DNA from: Portibacter marinus
GTDB lineage: Bacteria; Bacteroidota; Bacteroidia; Chitinophagales; Saprospiraceae
Length of the DNA stretch: 64,000 nucleotides
Direction of reading: 5' to 3'
NCBI RefSeq assembly: GCF_021533195.1
Contig: NZ_JAJNKB010000002.1
Span: 1-64,000 of the forward strand
Under the pieces are notes generated by a model. The model had not been told where the DNA came from. It saw only the letters and a program-made list of their open reading frames with translations, and ran no database searches. Within the stretch, counting starts at the first letter, position 1, and each line of letters opens with the position of its first letter. Made by a program: the position numbers and the translations under genes. Positions 1-8,244 of the stretch are shown here, piece after piece.

Positions 1-2
1 TT

Positions 3-3000
3 AATTTGAAAGACGACAACGGAAATGTGATTGCGACTACTACGACCTTAGCTGATGGCTCATATGAATTTACAGGATTGACTCCTGGAGATTACAGTGT
101 CCAATTTGTGCTGCCATTGGGAAGCGAGTATAGCCCACTGAATGCTAGTGGTGATGAAGCAACCGATAGTGATGCAGATCCCGCGATGAGTGGCATGACT
201 GAAGTGGTGACTCTTGTCAGTGGTCAGACCAATGATGATTTGGATGCAGGACTTTACGAACCAGCAAGTATCGGAGATTTTGTATGGTTGGATGAAGACG
301 GAGATGGAGTTCAGGATGATGGAGAAGATGGAGTGGAAGGCGTAACCGTTAACTTAAAAGATGAAAACGGAAAAGTGATTGCGAGTACAACCACTGAAGC
401 GGATGGATCGTATGAATTTACAGACTTAACACCTGGAGATTACAGTGTACAATTTGTCTTACCGGCTAATAATACTTTCAGTCCATTGAATGCAAGTGGT
501 GATGAAGCTAATGATAGTGATGCAGATCCATCGATGAGTGGTATGACTGAAGTGGTGACATTGACCAGTGGTCAGACCAATGATGATTTGGATGCAGGTA
601 TCAATTCGATTGCTGATTTAAATCTTGTTAAACGAGTAGATGAAATATTCCCGAATGTGGGAGATATTGTCACTTTTAGCATCATAGTGGAAAATGACGG
701 ACCAAACACTGCAACAGGGGTGGGAGTACGTGATTCCATTCCGAATGGATACAACAGCATTGATAATATATCAGATGGTGGTATGCTAACGGATGATATT
801 ATGAACTGGACAGGAATTTCCATCCCAGCAGGTGAGAAAATCACCCTGACTTTTACTGCAGAAGTGCTGCCTCCTGGTGAGAATGTGGACTATGTGAACA
901 TAGCAAGAGTGGAAGAATCAGATCAATTTGATCCTGATTCAGAACCTGGCAATGTAGCGGATACAGATGGTGACGGAATTATTGGAAGTGAAGACTTCGA
1001 TGGAAGAAAGGATGATGATGATGAAGACGATGGTGATGAAGCTTGGGTTGAGCCTCAGATTGCTGACCTCAGTTTAATCAAATCAGTTTCTAACACCACT
1101 CCATTCGTTGGTGAAACGGTCACTTTTACGATTAGTATGACCAATAGTGGTCCAAGTAATGCCACAGGAGTAGATGTCAGTGATTTGGTTCCTGACGGCT
1201 ATTCTTCAATAAGTAATATTTCTGATGGAGGCATTTTAAGTGGTAGTACCATCACCTGGTCAAACTTGGAAGTCAACGCACTGTCAACGAAAGATTTGAC
1301 CTTTACAGCTACTGTTGAAGCGAATGGAAATTATGTCAATGTTGCACAGATAGATGCAGCAGATCAGTTTGATCCTGATTCAGAACCTGGCAATCCTGCT
1401 GATTCTAATCCAGGTGGTGGAATTGGTTCAGAAGATGATGACGGTACACAAGATCCTAATGATGAAGACGATGGTGATGATGCGGTGGTAAATCCATTAA
1501 CAGCGTCAGTGAATATTGAAAAACTGACCAATGGCTTCGATTCAGATATTGCTCCCGGTCAACTGATACTCTTCTTAAATGGTACTGAAAAACCTGTAGA
1601 GTGGACTTATCAAGTGACAAATAACGGTTCTTCGGACCTTGTGAATTTGGAAGTTGTTGATAATATAGAAGGTGACGTATGTGTCATCGATGAGCTCAAG
1701 GTTGGTGAGACCATTGAATGTAAATTGACAGGTATCACAAAAGAGGGTATGTATGCAAATGTTGCTACAGTAACTGGAACACCAGTGAATCCCAATACTG
1801 GAGAGCCAACAGATCTTACAGTGATGGATGATGATCCATCACACTATGCAGGAGTTCGATTCAACATTGAGCAAACTGTGTCGGATAATCTAGTCTGTCC
1901 TGGTGAAGAAGTAGATGTAATGGTGGCAATTAGACTATTCCCTACAGGTGATCCAGAGATAGATGAAAACATTGAATTTAGGAATGTTCGATTTAATTCA
2001 GAAGGGCTGATGGAAGTGCTTGATGTCAATAGTATTTACTTTGATGAAAATTCTGATCCTAATGATGATGGTATCTTGACACCTGACGAGTTTGAGTTTG
2101 TATGGAACTATTCTTTGGAAATCACTGAGAACAGCAAGTACATGGTAACAGATACCTTTGATGTTTTCTTTAATGATGTCTTCGTTGACATGATGACCGC
2201 CAAAGATTCTATTATGGTTGATGTGAGTGAAGAGGAGTGTAGCCAACTCGGAGACCTAGTATGGTTTGATGAAGATGCAGATGGAATCAAAGATGACAAT
2301 GAAGATGGGATCAACGGAATCACAGTCAATCTCTATGTTGATTCAGATAAGAATGGAGAACCGGATAATCCGGGTATGCCTATTGAGACTACAACTACGA
2401 TGTTGAACTTAAATACTGGCAACAATGGTTACTATCAGTTTACTGGATTGATTCCTGATGGATATGTTGTGGAGTTTGTGGATCCTTCCGGAAATTACTT
2501 ATTCAGTCCTCAAGATGAAGGTGCTGATGAAACAGCAGACAGTGATGCAGACCCTGCGACAGGATTTACGAACAATATCATGTTAATGACAGGTGATTCT
2601 AATCAGGATGTGGATGCTGGACTTTTCTTACCAGCTTTTATTGGAAATTATGTATGGAATGACGAAAACGGTGATGGTTTACAAGGCGATGATGAAAATG
2701 GTATTCCAGGAGTTACGGTAACTTTGACAGATGAAAATGGTAATGAGGTCTTGGATGTCAATGGCAATATAGTAGGCAATGAAACTACTGATGGAAACGG
2801 CGAATATTCTTTTGATAATTTGCTACCGGGCATGTACATAGTGACCTTTGCAAGTCCAGATGGCTTTATCGCAACTCAACAGGATGTCTTGGGAGGTACA
2901 ACCAATACCGATCAAGGTGATGTGGATGTAGATAGTGATGCAGATCCAATGACGGGCCAATCGCATATCATCGACCTGACTGCAGGTGAGACAGATGACA

Positions 3001-4361
3001 AGATCGATGCCGGATTCTTTGAACCGGGAAGCATCGGAGACTACGTCTGGAATGATGAAGATGGTGATGGGATTCAGGATGATGATGAAGTAGGAGTCAA
3101 TGGAATTACTGTCAATCTCTATACTGATGAAGATATGGACGGTATGATAGAGCCTGGGCAAATTCCTTTGGAGACTACTTCTACCATGAATAATCCAATT
3201 GGAGGTTCTGCAGGTTTCTACGAATTCGATGAATTACCGTCTGGAAAGTACCTTGTCGAAATAGAAGCGGACGGCTATGTTATTAGCAATGCCAATCAAG
3301 GGGGTGATGATACTGTTGACTCAGATATTGATCCAAATACTGGAGTGTCAGATATGATAGAACTTGGACCTGGAGAAGATAATAATACCATCGATGCTGG
3401 TATATACATCGGCGGTAGTATTGGAGATCTCGTTTGGAACGACGCTTCCGGACTCATTGCAGATGTATATGAACCAGGTATAGATGTTGGTGTTTCTGGA
3501 GTAGTAGTGAATCTACTACAACAGCAAGATCCACTCGATCCTAATAGTTTTGTTCAGATTTCAACGACCAATACAAATACCAACGGAGGTTATCTATTTG
3601 AAGACCTGCCTGCGGGTAATTATCAAGTAGAATTTATTCTTCCGGTAGGCCAGGCTTTCGTTCAGCCAAATGTAGGTGATGATAACTTCGATAGTGATGC
3701 AGATCCAGCTACTGGTTTGACTGGAGTCATTGTACTACCGGCTGGCGGAGAAGACCTTTCTAATGATGCTGGTCTTACTCTCCCTGCAGTACCGGTTGAG
3801 CTGATTAGCTTTACTGGAAAATGGAACGAGGAAAGAAATTTCACTGAATTGGAATGGTCTACTGCTACTGAGATTGACAATGATTACTTCGAAATCGAAC
3901 GAAGTTTTGGAACAACAAATAACTTTGCGAAGATAGGAGTGGTAGCAGGAAACGGAACGACTTTTGAAACTCAAGAATATGGCTTTGATGACCGAAATAT
4001 AGAAAGTAACGGCATCTATTTCTACAGGTTAAGACAGTTAGATTATGATGGTACTTTCGCCTACTCAGACATCATTGCTATAAGGGTTGAGAGAGAGGCA
4101 GATACGGAAATTGAGATTTATCCTAATCCGACCATTGAATATTTCAACATTGATGTAAAGACTGACAAGCAGCGCGATATTACTGTGAGATTATTCGACA
4201 TGAGTGGAAAATTAGTTTCTTCTAGATACGTTCAGGCTGGAGATGTGCAGTATGAAAATATCATTAGAATAGATGTTTCAGATCTACCTGCAGGACTTTA
4301 TAATGTGAGAACTGAAGTTGGTAAAGAGTTATTTGTGCAACAAATAGATGTGATTAAATAA
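3..4361 (+). CDS. Giant T9SS-secreted SdrD/DUF11 repeat adhesin (5' truncated by window)
   Basis: The reading frame is open from the first bases of the window, so the true N-terminus lies upstream. The visible 1452 residues hold one partial and one full SdrD B-like domain (the full one from about base 267, with the VWLDEDGDG calcium-loop type motif). Two DUF11 domains follow (about 612 and 1060), then a third DUF11-like region (about 1503), and four more SdrD B-like domains (about 2247, 2638, 3028 and 3418). The end carries a fibronectin-like segment and a type A T9SS sorting domain with the YPNPT motif near 4115 and a terminal LPAGLYNVR stretch. Asp-rich loops suggest Ca2+-stabilised rods. 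By family knowledge such proteins cross the outer membrane through T9SS and act as surface adhesins or fibres. The ligand cannot be read from the sequence. A hairpin terminator follows the stop. Confidence 0.9.
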   Translation, partial: NLKDDNGNVIATTTTLADGSYEFTGLTPGDYSVQFVLPLGSEYSPLNASGDEATDSDADPAMSGMTEVVTLVSGQTNDDLDAGLYEPASIGDFVWLDEDGDGVQDDGEDGVEGVTVNLKDENGKVIASTTTEADGSYEFTDLTPGDYSVQFVLPANNTFSPLNASGDEANDSDADPSMSGMTEVVTLTSGQTNDDLDAGINSIADLNLVKRVDEIFPNVGDIVTFSIIVENDGPNTATGVGVRDSIPNGYNSIDNISDGGMLTDDIMNWTGISIPAGEKITLTFTAEVLPPGENVDYVNIARVEESDQFDPDSEPGNVADTDGDGIIGSEDFDGRKDDDDEDDGDEAWVEPQIADLSLIKSVSNTTPFVGETVTFTISMTNSGPSNATGVDVSDLVPDGYSSISNISDGGILSGSTITWSNLEVNALSTKDLTFTATVEANGNYVNVAQIDAADQFDPDSEPGNPADSNPGGGIGSEDDDGTQDPNDEDDGDDAVVNPLTASVNIEKLTNGFDSDIAPGQLILFLNGTEKPVEWTYQVTNNGSSDLVNLEVVDNIEGDVCVIDELKVGETIECKLTGITKEGMYANVATVTGTPVNPNTGEPTDLTVMDDDPSHYAGVRFNIEQTVSDNLVCPGEEVDVMVAIRLFPTGDPEIDENIEFRNVRFNSEGLMEVLDVNSIYFDENSDPNDDGILTPDEFEFVWNYSLEITENSKYMVTDTFDVFFNDVFVDMMTAKDSIMVDVSEEECSQLGDLVWFDEDADGIKDDNEDGINGITVNLYVDSDKNGEPDNPGMPIETTTTMLNLNTGNNGYYQFTGLIPDGYVVEFVDPSGNYLFSPQDEGADETADSDADPATGFTNNIMLMTGDSNQDVDAGLFLPAFIGNYVWNDENGDGLQGDDENGIPGVTVTLTDENGNEVLDVNGNIVGNETTDGNGEYSFDNLLPGMYIVTFASPDGFIATQQDVLGGTTNTDQGDVDVDSDADPMTGQSHIIDLTAGETDDKIDAGFFEPGSIGDYVWNDEDGDGIQDDDEVGVNGITVNLYTDEDMDGMIEPGQIPLETTSTMNNPIGGSAGFYEFDELPSGKYLVEIEADGYVISNANQGGDDTVDSDIDPNTGVSDMIELGPGEDNNTIDAGIYIGGSIGDLVWNDASGLIADVYEPGIDVGVSGVVVNLLQQQDPLDPNSFVQISTTNTNTNGGYLFEDLPAGNYQVEFILPVGQAFVQPNVGDDNFDSDADPATGLTGVIVLPAGGEDLSNDAGLTLPAVPVELISFTGKWNEERNFTELEWSTATEIDNDYFEIERSFGTTNNFAKIGVVAGNGTTFETQEYGFDDRNIESNGIYFYRLRQLDYDGTFAYSDIIAIRVEREADTEIEIYPNPTIEYFNIDVKTDKQRDITVRLFDMSGKLVSSRYVQAGDVQYENIIRIDVSDLPAGLYNVRTEVGKELFVQQIDVIK

Positions 4362-4368
4362 AAATCAA

Positions 4369-4410
4369 AGCGTAGTGGTGAATTATTTCAACACTACGCT
4401 ATTTTTCATA
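4369..4410 (+). terminator. Terminator of the adhesin gene
   Basis: AGCGTAGTG (4369-4377) pairs perfectly with CACTACGCT (4392-4400). The stem continues inward with one mismatch to a TTAT loop. ATTTTTCAT follows. It lies 8 bases after the adhesin stop codon. Confidence 0.8.
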
Positions 4411-4589
4411 TGAATGAAAATTATTATCTATTATCTATTAATTTTAAATGAATTCTGAGAAATCATTCGATATTATAGGTTGAGAAATGACGCATAGATG
4501 CTAAAAGCCGCTCTAAATCAGCGTCTTGCATGTAAAAAAAATGGAACAGGTGTTGTTTTAGTAGACAATTAATACTATCTTTAATTTAT

Positions 4590-4682
4590 CAATACGAACA
4601 TACTTTTATTTAGTATATAAGATCCAGGTTTCATTCTCATTATTTTGGGGTGTCGTTCTACAAAGAGCACCCCATTTTTTTT
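4590..4682 (+). ncRNA. Candidate intergenic small RNA
   Basis: A Bacteroidota-type promoter can be read: TTG at 4553-4555, a 20-base spacer, then TATCTTTA at 4576-4583 (seven of eight bases of TAnnTTTG). About 65 bases below it lies a clear terminator with a GGGGTG/CACCCC stem and a T-run. No reading frame explains that terminator. An inner ATAC...GTAT pairing near 4600-4617 could form a second small stem. The 5' end is an estimate, and nothing identifies the RNA as a known family. Confidence 0.3.
4647..4682 (+). terminator. Orphan rho-independent terminator
   Basis: GGGGTG (4647-4652) pairs with CACCCC (4668-4673) and is followed by ATTTTTTTTG. The upstream gene already has its own terminator, so this one probably ends a separate short transcript. 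Confidence 0.6.
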
Positions 4683-4736
4683 GCCCCTAATTCTTCTTTA
4701 TGACAGCGACTTAATTGCGAATGTATGATTAGGTAC

Positions 4737-4770
4737 AAAAAAAATGCGATCAGATGATCGCATTTTTTTT
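4737..4770. terminator. Bidirectional terminator beyond the bacilliredoxin gene
   Basis: AAAATGCGATC (4741-4751) pairs perfectly with GATCGCATTTT (4756-4766) around an AGAT loop. Runs of A and T on both sides allow it to work on both strands. It lies 24 bases beyond the stop of the minus-strand bacilliredoxin gene. Confidence 0.8.
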
Positions 4771-4793
4771 ATATTTCTTTGAAATTATAAAGC

Positions 4794-5210
4794 TTAAGAG
4801 CAATAAGCATCGAAAGCTTGCACCAGATTTTCTGCAATCATTTGCGCAGAACGACCTTCTATGTGATGTCTTTCTAGCATATGAACCAGACTGCCATCTT
4901 TAAATAATGCTATAGCAGGAGATGATGGAGGGTAGGGAAGTAAAAATTCCCGCGCAGTAGCAGTTGCATCTGCATCTACACCAGCAAATACCGTAACTAG
5001 CTTGTCTGGTTTGTTTTCGTTCTGAATTGCAATCTTTGCTCCTGGTCTGGCATTTGCTGCCGCGCAACCACAAACAGAATTAACGACCAGTAAAACTGTT
5101 CCATCTGTTTTCTCTAAAACTTCTTTTACTTCTTCAGGTGAAGACAATGCTTCAAACCCAAATTCCGTTAATTCTTGGGACATCGGCCTCACTAATTCCA
5201 ATGGATACAT
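4794..5210 (-). CDS. BrxA/BrxB (YphP) family bacilliredoxin
   Basis: This 138-residue protein has the usual family length and carries the family's CGC active site (Cys47-Gly48-Cys49) within NSVCGCAAANARPG, on a thioredoxin-like fold. The start MYPLELVRPM is also typical of the family. Bacilliredoxins remove bacillithiol from mixed disulfides on cytosolic proteins after oxidative or electrophile stress, and many Bacteroidota make bacillithiol. It is transcribed alone, divergently from the cytochrome operon at 5330 and towards a strong shared terminator. The assignment rests on the CGC motif and end-to-end similarity to the YphP/DUF1094 family as I know it. The substrate protein is unknown. Confidence 0.92.
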   Translation of the reverse strand: MYPLELVRPMSQELTEFGFEALSSPEEVKEVLEKTDGTVLLVVNSVCGCAAANARPGAKIAIQNENKPDKLVTVFAGVDADATATAREFLLPYPPSSPAIALFKDGSLVHMLERHHIEGRSAQMIAENLVQAFDAYCS

Positions 5211-5329
5211 ATTTATTAGTTATAATTTGAAAAATTGTGACAAAGAAAATATTAAATCTTAATTTCACATTTTAAAGTGTTGGATCTAATCGTACCAAAT
5301 CACTTCTCCGTTTTAATAAACCAAAATTA

Positions 5330-5692
5330 ATGAAATTAGTTTCAGTAAAAACTTTTTACCTCATTCTTGTTTGCTTTATTTTTTCATGTACTCGTGACAG
5401 TTTGGGAATGGAAGACAATATCTGTGATGAACGAGTAACTTACGAGGATAACATCAAGCCGATCGTTGATGCAACGTGTGCCTATTCCGGATGCCATAGA
5501 AGCGGGGCCGCGCCTGGCGAATTTATAGATTATGATGGACTTTCCAGGTATTTCGGAGGGGGACAGCTAGAACAAAGAGTTACCGTTGCACAAAATATGC
5601 CACCAAGTAATGCTCCGGGCCCTAAGGAACTGTCGAAAAGAGAACTTGATTTATTTAAGTGCTGGATAGATGAGGGTTATCCGGAAAATTGA
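5330..5692 (+). CDS. Small cytochrome-like lipoprotein with a CX4CH haem motif
   Basis: The 120-residue product starts with a lipoprotein signal (lipobox Cys20 after CFIFS), so it should be a membrane-anchored exported protein. The mature part has one CX4CH motif (Cys50, Cys55, His56 in CAYSGCH), where a normal c-type cytochrome has CXXCH. A candidate axial Met90 lies in QNMPPS, and it ends with a CWIDEGYPEN-like tail seen in cytochrome-domain lipoproteins. It is the first gene of an apparent operon with a DUF5777 barrel and a diheme cytochrome, which supports a redox role. Whether haem is attached through CX4CH cannot be settled from sequence. The start ATG is the only one compatible with the signal peptide. 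Confidence 0.7.
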   Translation: MKLVSVKTFYLILVCFIFSCTRDSLGMEDNICDERVTYEDNIKPIVDATCAYSGCHRSGAAPGEFIDYDGLSRYFGGGQLEQRVTVAQNMPPSNAPGPKELSKRELDLFKCWIDEGYPEN

Positions 5693-5696
5693 AAAC

Positions 5697-6566
5697 ATGA
5701 TCATACTAAATAGACTTTCACATATTTTTTTAATCATACTATTTGCTTCTTGCCTGATGGGACAGGAGTTAGTATATGAAACCTTTAAAGACAGAAGAGT
5801 CATCAATAACCATTCTGTAGAAACCTTGCCTGCAAGGAAGCTTGATGTCCGTATTGGCCATAGATTTGGAAACCTGGGAGGACCTAATGGAGGGTGGACT
5901 ACTTTTTATGGTTTGGAAAATTCTACTGATATTTTGACTGGCTTTGAATATGGGCTTACCAATGCGCTTGATATCGGAATTTTTAGAACCAAGGGTTCAA
6001 GCGAATTACGCCAAAATATAAATGCGCTTTTAAAAGCCAAATTGATGGGGCAAAATGATCTCAACAATCCGATCACTGTGACTGTCATGGGAATGACTTC
6101 GGTGTCCACTATGGCAAAATCTAGTGCAGAAGGTGTCATTTCCAGTTTTCCTAAAGAAGCACACCGGCTTTCCTTTCATACTCAACTCATGTTAGCAAGA
6201 AAATTTTCTCCATTATTTTCACTGCAGGTTCACGGAGGATGGACTTATAGGAACTTAGTGTATGATGAGGATACCAATGATCTTGTTTCTGCAGGTCTTT
6301 CCGCAAGAATTCAGGTGACCAGAGTACTTGGGATTATACTCGATGGGACATTTCCCTTTTCAGGGTTGAGAACAATAGAAAATGGTTACTATCCTGCATT
6401 GGGAATTGGATTTGAATTTGAAACTGGTGGTGGTCACGTTTTTCAAATTAATCTGACCAATGCCACAGGAATGAGTGAAACCGACTTTATACCGTACACT
6501 ACGAGCAATTGGAGTGAAGGTGAATTTAGACTCGGATTTACCATTTCACGGCTATTCAATCTGTAA
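5697..6566 (+). CDS. DUF5777 family outer-membrane beta-barrel protein
   Basis: The 289-residue protein has an N-terminal signal peptide (FLIILFASCLMGQ) and an alternating beta-strand pattern ending in aromatic Phe-Asn-Leu. The opening segment VYETFKDRRVINNHSVE and the GHRFGN / TDILTGFEYGLTNALDIGI segments match the DUF5777 family of Bacteroidota as I know it. The frame is open from 5670, but the ATG at 5697 places the signal peptide at the N-terminus and is preferred. It sits 4 bases after the cytochrome-like lipoprotein and 3 bases before the diheme cytochrome, so the three are likely one operon. A porin or cytochrome-sheathing function is an inference from the neighbours. Confidence 0.75.
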   Translation: MIILNRLSHIFLIILFASCLMGQELVYETFKDRRVINNHSVETLPARKLDVRIGHRFGNLGGPNGGWTTFYGLENSTDILTGFEYGLTNALDIGIFRTKGSSELRQNINALLKAKLMGQNDLNNPITVTVMGMTSVSTMAKSSAEGVISSFPKEAHRLSFHTQLMLARKFSPLFSLQVHGGWTYRNLVYDEDTNDLVSAGLSARIQVTRVLGIILDGTFPFSGLRTIENGYYPALGIGFEFETGGGHVFQINLTNATGMSETDFIPYTTSNWSEGEFRLGFTISRLFNL

Positions 6567-6569
6567 TTC

Positions 6570-7595
6570 ATGAAAAAAGCAATATTTATATTTGCAGTCG
6601 TCAGTTCTGTACTGATTATGGGCTTTGTCGTCAGGAAAGAAAGCTTTACTCTTGATCGTCAGATGAGTGTTAGGGAAGCACTGATAACATTGGAAGCTTA
6701 TGATGCTCCTAATCATGTGGTTAATGAAGTTATTCGTGGTGCTAGTGCTGAGAAAGGGAAAGAAATTGTAACGCTAGGTTCCACCAAAGGACCTACCGGA
6801 TTGCCAACCCGGCGGATTAGTAAACATTTCGTGTGCACTTCTTGCCATAATATTGAAAGAGAAGATCCGGATCTGGCTGTAATTGACCCACAAGCCAGAT
6901 TAGAATACACAGCGGAAAAAGGCATTCCATTTCTGCAAGGTAGTCCCCTTTACGGTATCGTTAACAGAGACTCTTTTTACAACGATGATTATGAAAAGAA
7001 GTACGGAGATCTAGTATTTGTGGCGAGAAACAACTTGAGACAAGCGATCCAATTATGCTCTACCGAATGTAGTCAAGGTCGATTAATGAATGACTGGGAA
7101 GTTGAATCAGTTTTGATGTATCTCTGGACGCTGGAATTAAAACTAGAAGATTTGAACATTGACACACAAGAAGAAGAAAAAATAGCCAGGGCAATTGAAA
7201 ATAATGAAGCCACTCATGAAATTGCCGAATTGATTAAGTCGAAATACATGGTCACCTCTCCAGCTCACTTCGTAGCCCCGCCAGTACAAAGGGCCGAACG
7301 TGCCACTCCCGATGGTGATGCTGAAAACGGAGCAATAATCTATGAAAACAGCTGTATGTACTGTCATGATAATCGCAGGTATTCCTTTTTTAATCTGGAT
7401 TATTCTGATTTAACTTTTAGAAATCTGAGAAATAATCTTGACGAATATCATGAACGGTCTATCTATCAGGTGGCAAGGTATGGTACCAGTCCTGTAGCCG
7501 GTAAGAAAGCCTATATGCCACAGTATACAGTAGAGAAAATGTCAGAGCAGATGTTGGAAGATCTTAAAACCTTTATCATCCGGAAGGCAAATTAA
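6570..7595 (+). CDS. Diheme c-type cytochrome
   Basis: The 341-residue exported protein has an N-terminal hydrophobic signal or anchor (residues 3-20) and two CXXCH haem sites: Cys89-X2-Cys92-His93 (CTSCH) and Cys262-X2-Cys265-His266 (CMYCH). A further cysteine pair lies at Cys163/Cys167 in CSTECSQGR. Each haem domain is followed by aromatic and Met residues (YMPQY near residue 322) that could supply axial ligands. Family knowledge points to periplasmic electron transfer. It closes the operon with the CX4CH lipoprotein and DUF5777 barrel. The donor and acceptor are unknown, and no terminal oxidase or reductase gene is visible in the window. Confidence 0.85.
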   Translation: MKKAIFIFAVVSSVLIMGFVVRKESFTLDRQMSVREALITLEAYDAPNHVVNEVIRGASAEKGKEIVTLGSTKGPTGLPTRRISKHFVCTSCHNIEREDPDLAVIDPQARLEYTAEKGIPFLQGSPLYGIVNRDSFYNDDYEKKYGDLVFVARNNLRQAIQLCSTECSQGRLMNDWEVESVLMYLWTLELKLEDLNIDTQEEEKIARAIENNEATHEIAELIKSKYMVTSPAHFVAPPVQRAERATPDGDAENGAIIYENSCMYCHDNRRYSFFNLDYSDLTFRNLRNNLDEYHERSIYQVARYGTSPVAGKKAYMPQYTVEKMSEQMLEDLKTFIIRKAN

Positions 7596-7646
7596 ATTGT
7601 GATTTTAGCGGCGGGCTATTTCGGTCTAATTTTGAAGATTAAGAGT

Positions 7647-8243
7647 TTATTCTAGGGGCCATCCTAATTGAATCCAGTCTTCCCAGTAGTCGATATCTGA
7701 TTTTTCATCTAATAATTCGTAGGTCAAGCCTCTCTCATCAAGCGTAGCTAAGGTTTCCTTAAGTAAATCTTCTTGGCTCCAGGGCTTGTCTTCAAATAAT
7801 TCTGGATAATATTCATTCATGCCCAACAAATAGTAACCTCCATCTTGCGCAGGTCCAATCACCACATCCTTATTTTCTAAAATCTGAAAAGCTTTCTTAA
7901 CGTCCTTTTCCTTCAATTCTGCACAGTCTGAACCGATGATGACTACACTCGTAACTTTTTCGTTAAATTCATTAAAGAAAGCATGAGCCATTTTCTGCCC
8001 AAGGTCGCCTTCAACTTGTAACTTCTTGCTGAAAAGATGGTTTGCCCAAAACCCATCGTGCTCAATATATTTATTGTAAAAGACTATTTTTTGAACCTGG
8101 AGATCCTTGACCAGATCTCTGGTGTAGGTAAGAAGTCTCTGATACACTTTCATTGCAACATCATCACCCTTGATTCGGCCTATTCGGGTCTTAGCTGTGC
8201 CAGGAATGGCATTTTTTACAAAAATTATCAGCTTTTGTTTCAT
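7647..8243 (-). CDS. DUF2064 / TIGR04282-type GT-A nucleotidyl/glycosyltransferase
   Basis: The 198-residue cytosolic protein has the DUF2064 pattern: an N-terminal LIIFVKNAIPGTAKTRI motif that resembles a nucleotide-binding loop, IIGSDCAEL in the middle, and GPAQDGGYYLLGM, the signature of this GT-A fold family. Members are annotated as arsenosugar biosynthesis-type glycosyltransferases (TIGR04282), but the family is broad and no arsenic gene is seen nearby. The gene starts one base after the stop of the T9SS plug gene, so it is the last gene of a three-gene minus-strand operon. The exact substrate is unknown. Confidence 0.85.
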   Translation of the reverse strand: MKQKLIIFVKNAIPGTAKTRIGRIKGDDVAMKVYQRLLTYTRDLVKDLQVQKIVFYNKYIEHDGFWANHLFSKKLQVEGDLGQKMAHAFFNEFNEKVTSVVIIGSDCAELKEKDVKKAFQILENKDVVIGPAQDGGYYLLGMNEYYPELFEDKPWSQEDLLKETLATLDERGLTYELLDEKSDIDYWEDWIQLGWPLE

Positions 8244-8244
8244 C

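Larger units (their letters stand above)
4362..4793. other. 432-bp intergenic region with three hairpins and no protein gene
   Basis: This is the only gene-free stretch over 300 bases. It holds a terminator for the adhesin (4369-4410), a second rho-independent terminator with no gene in front of it (4647-4682) that may end a small RNA, and a perfect bidirectional hairpin (4737-4770) before the convergent bacilliredoxin gene. I found no convincing open reading frame in it. Confidence 0.7.
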
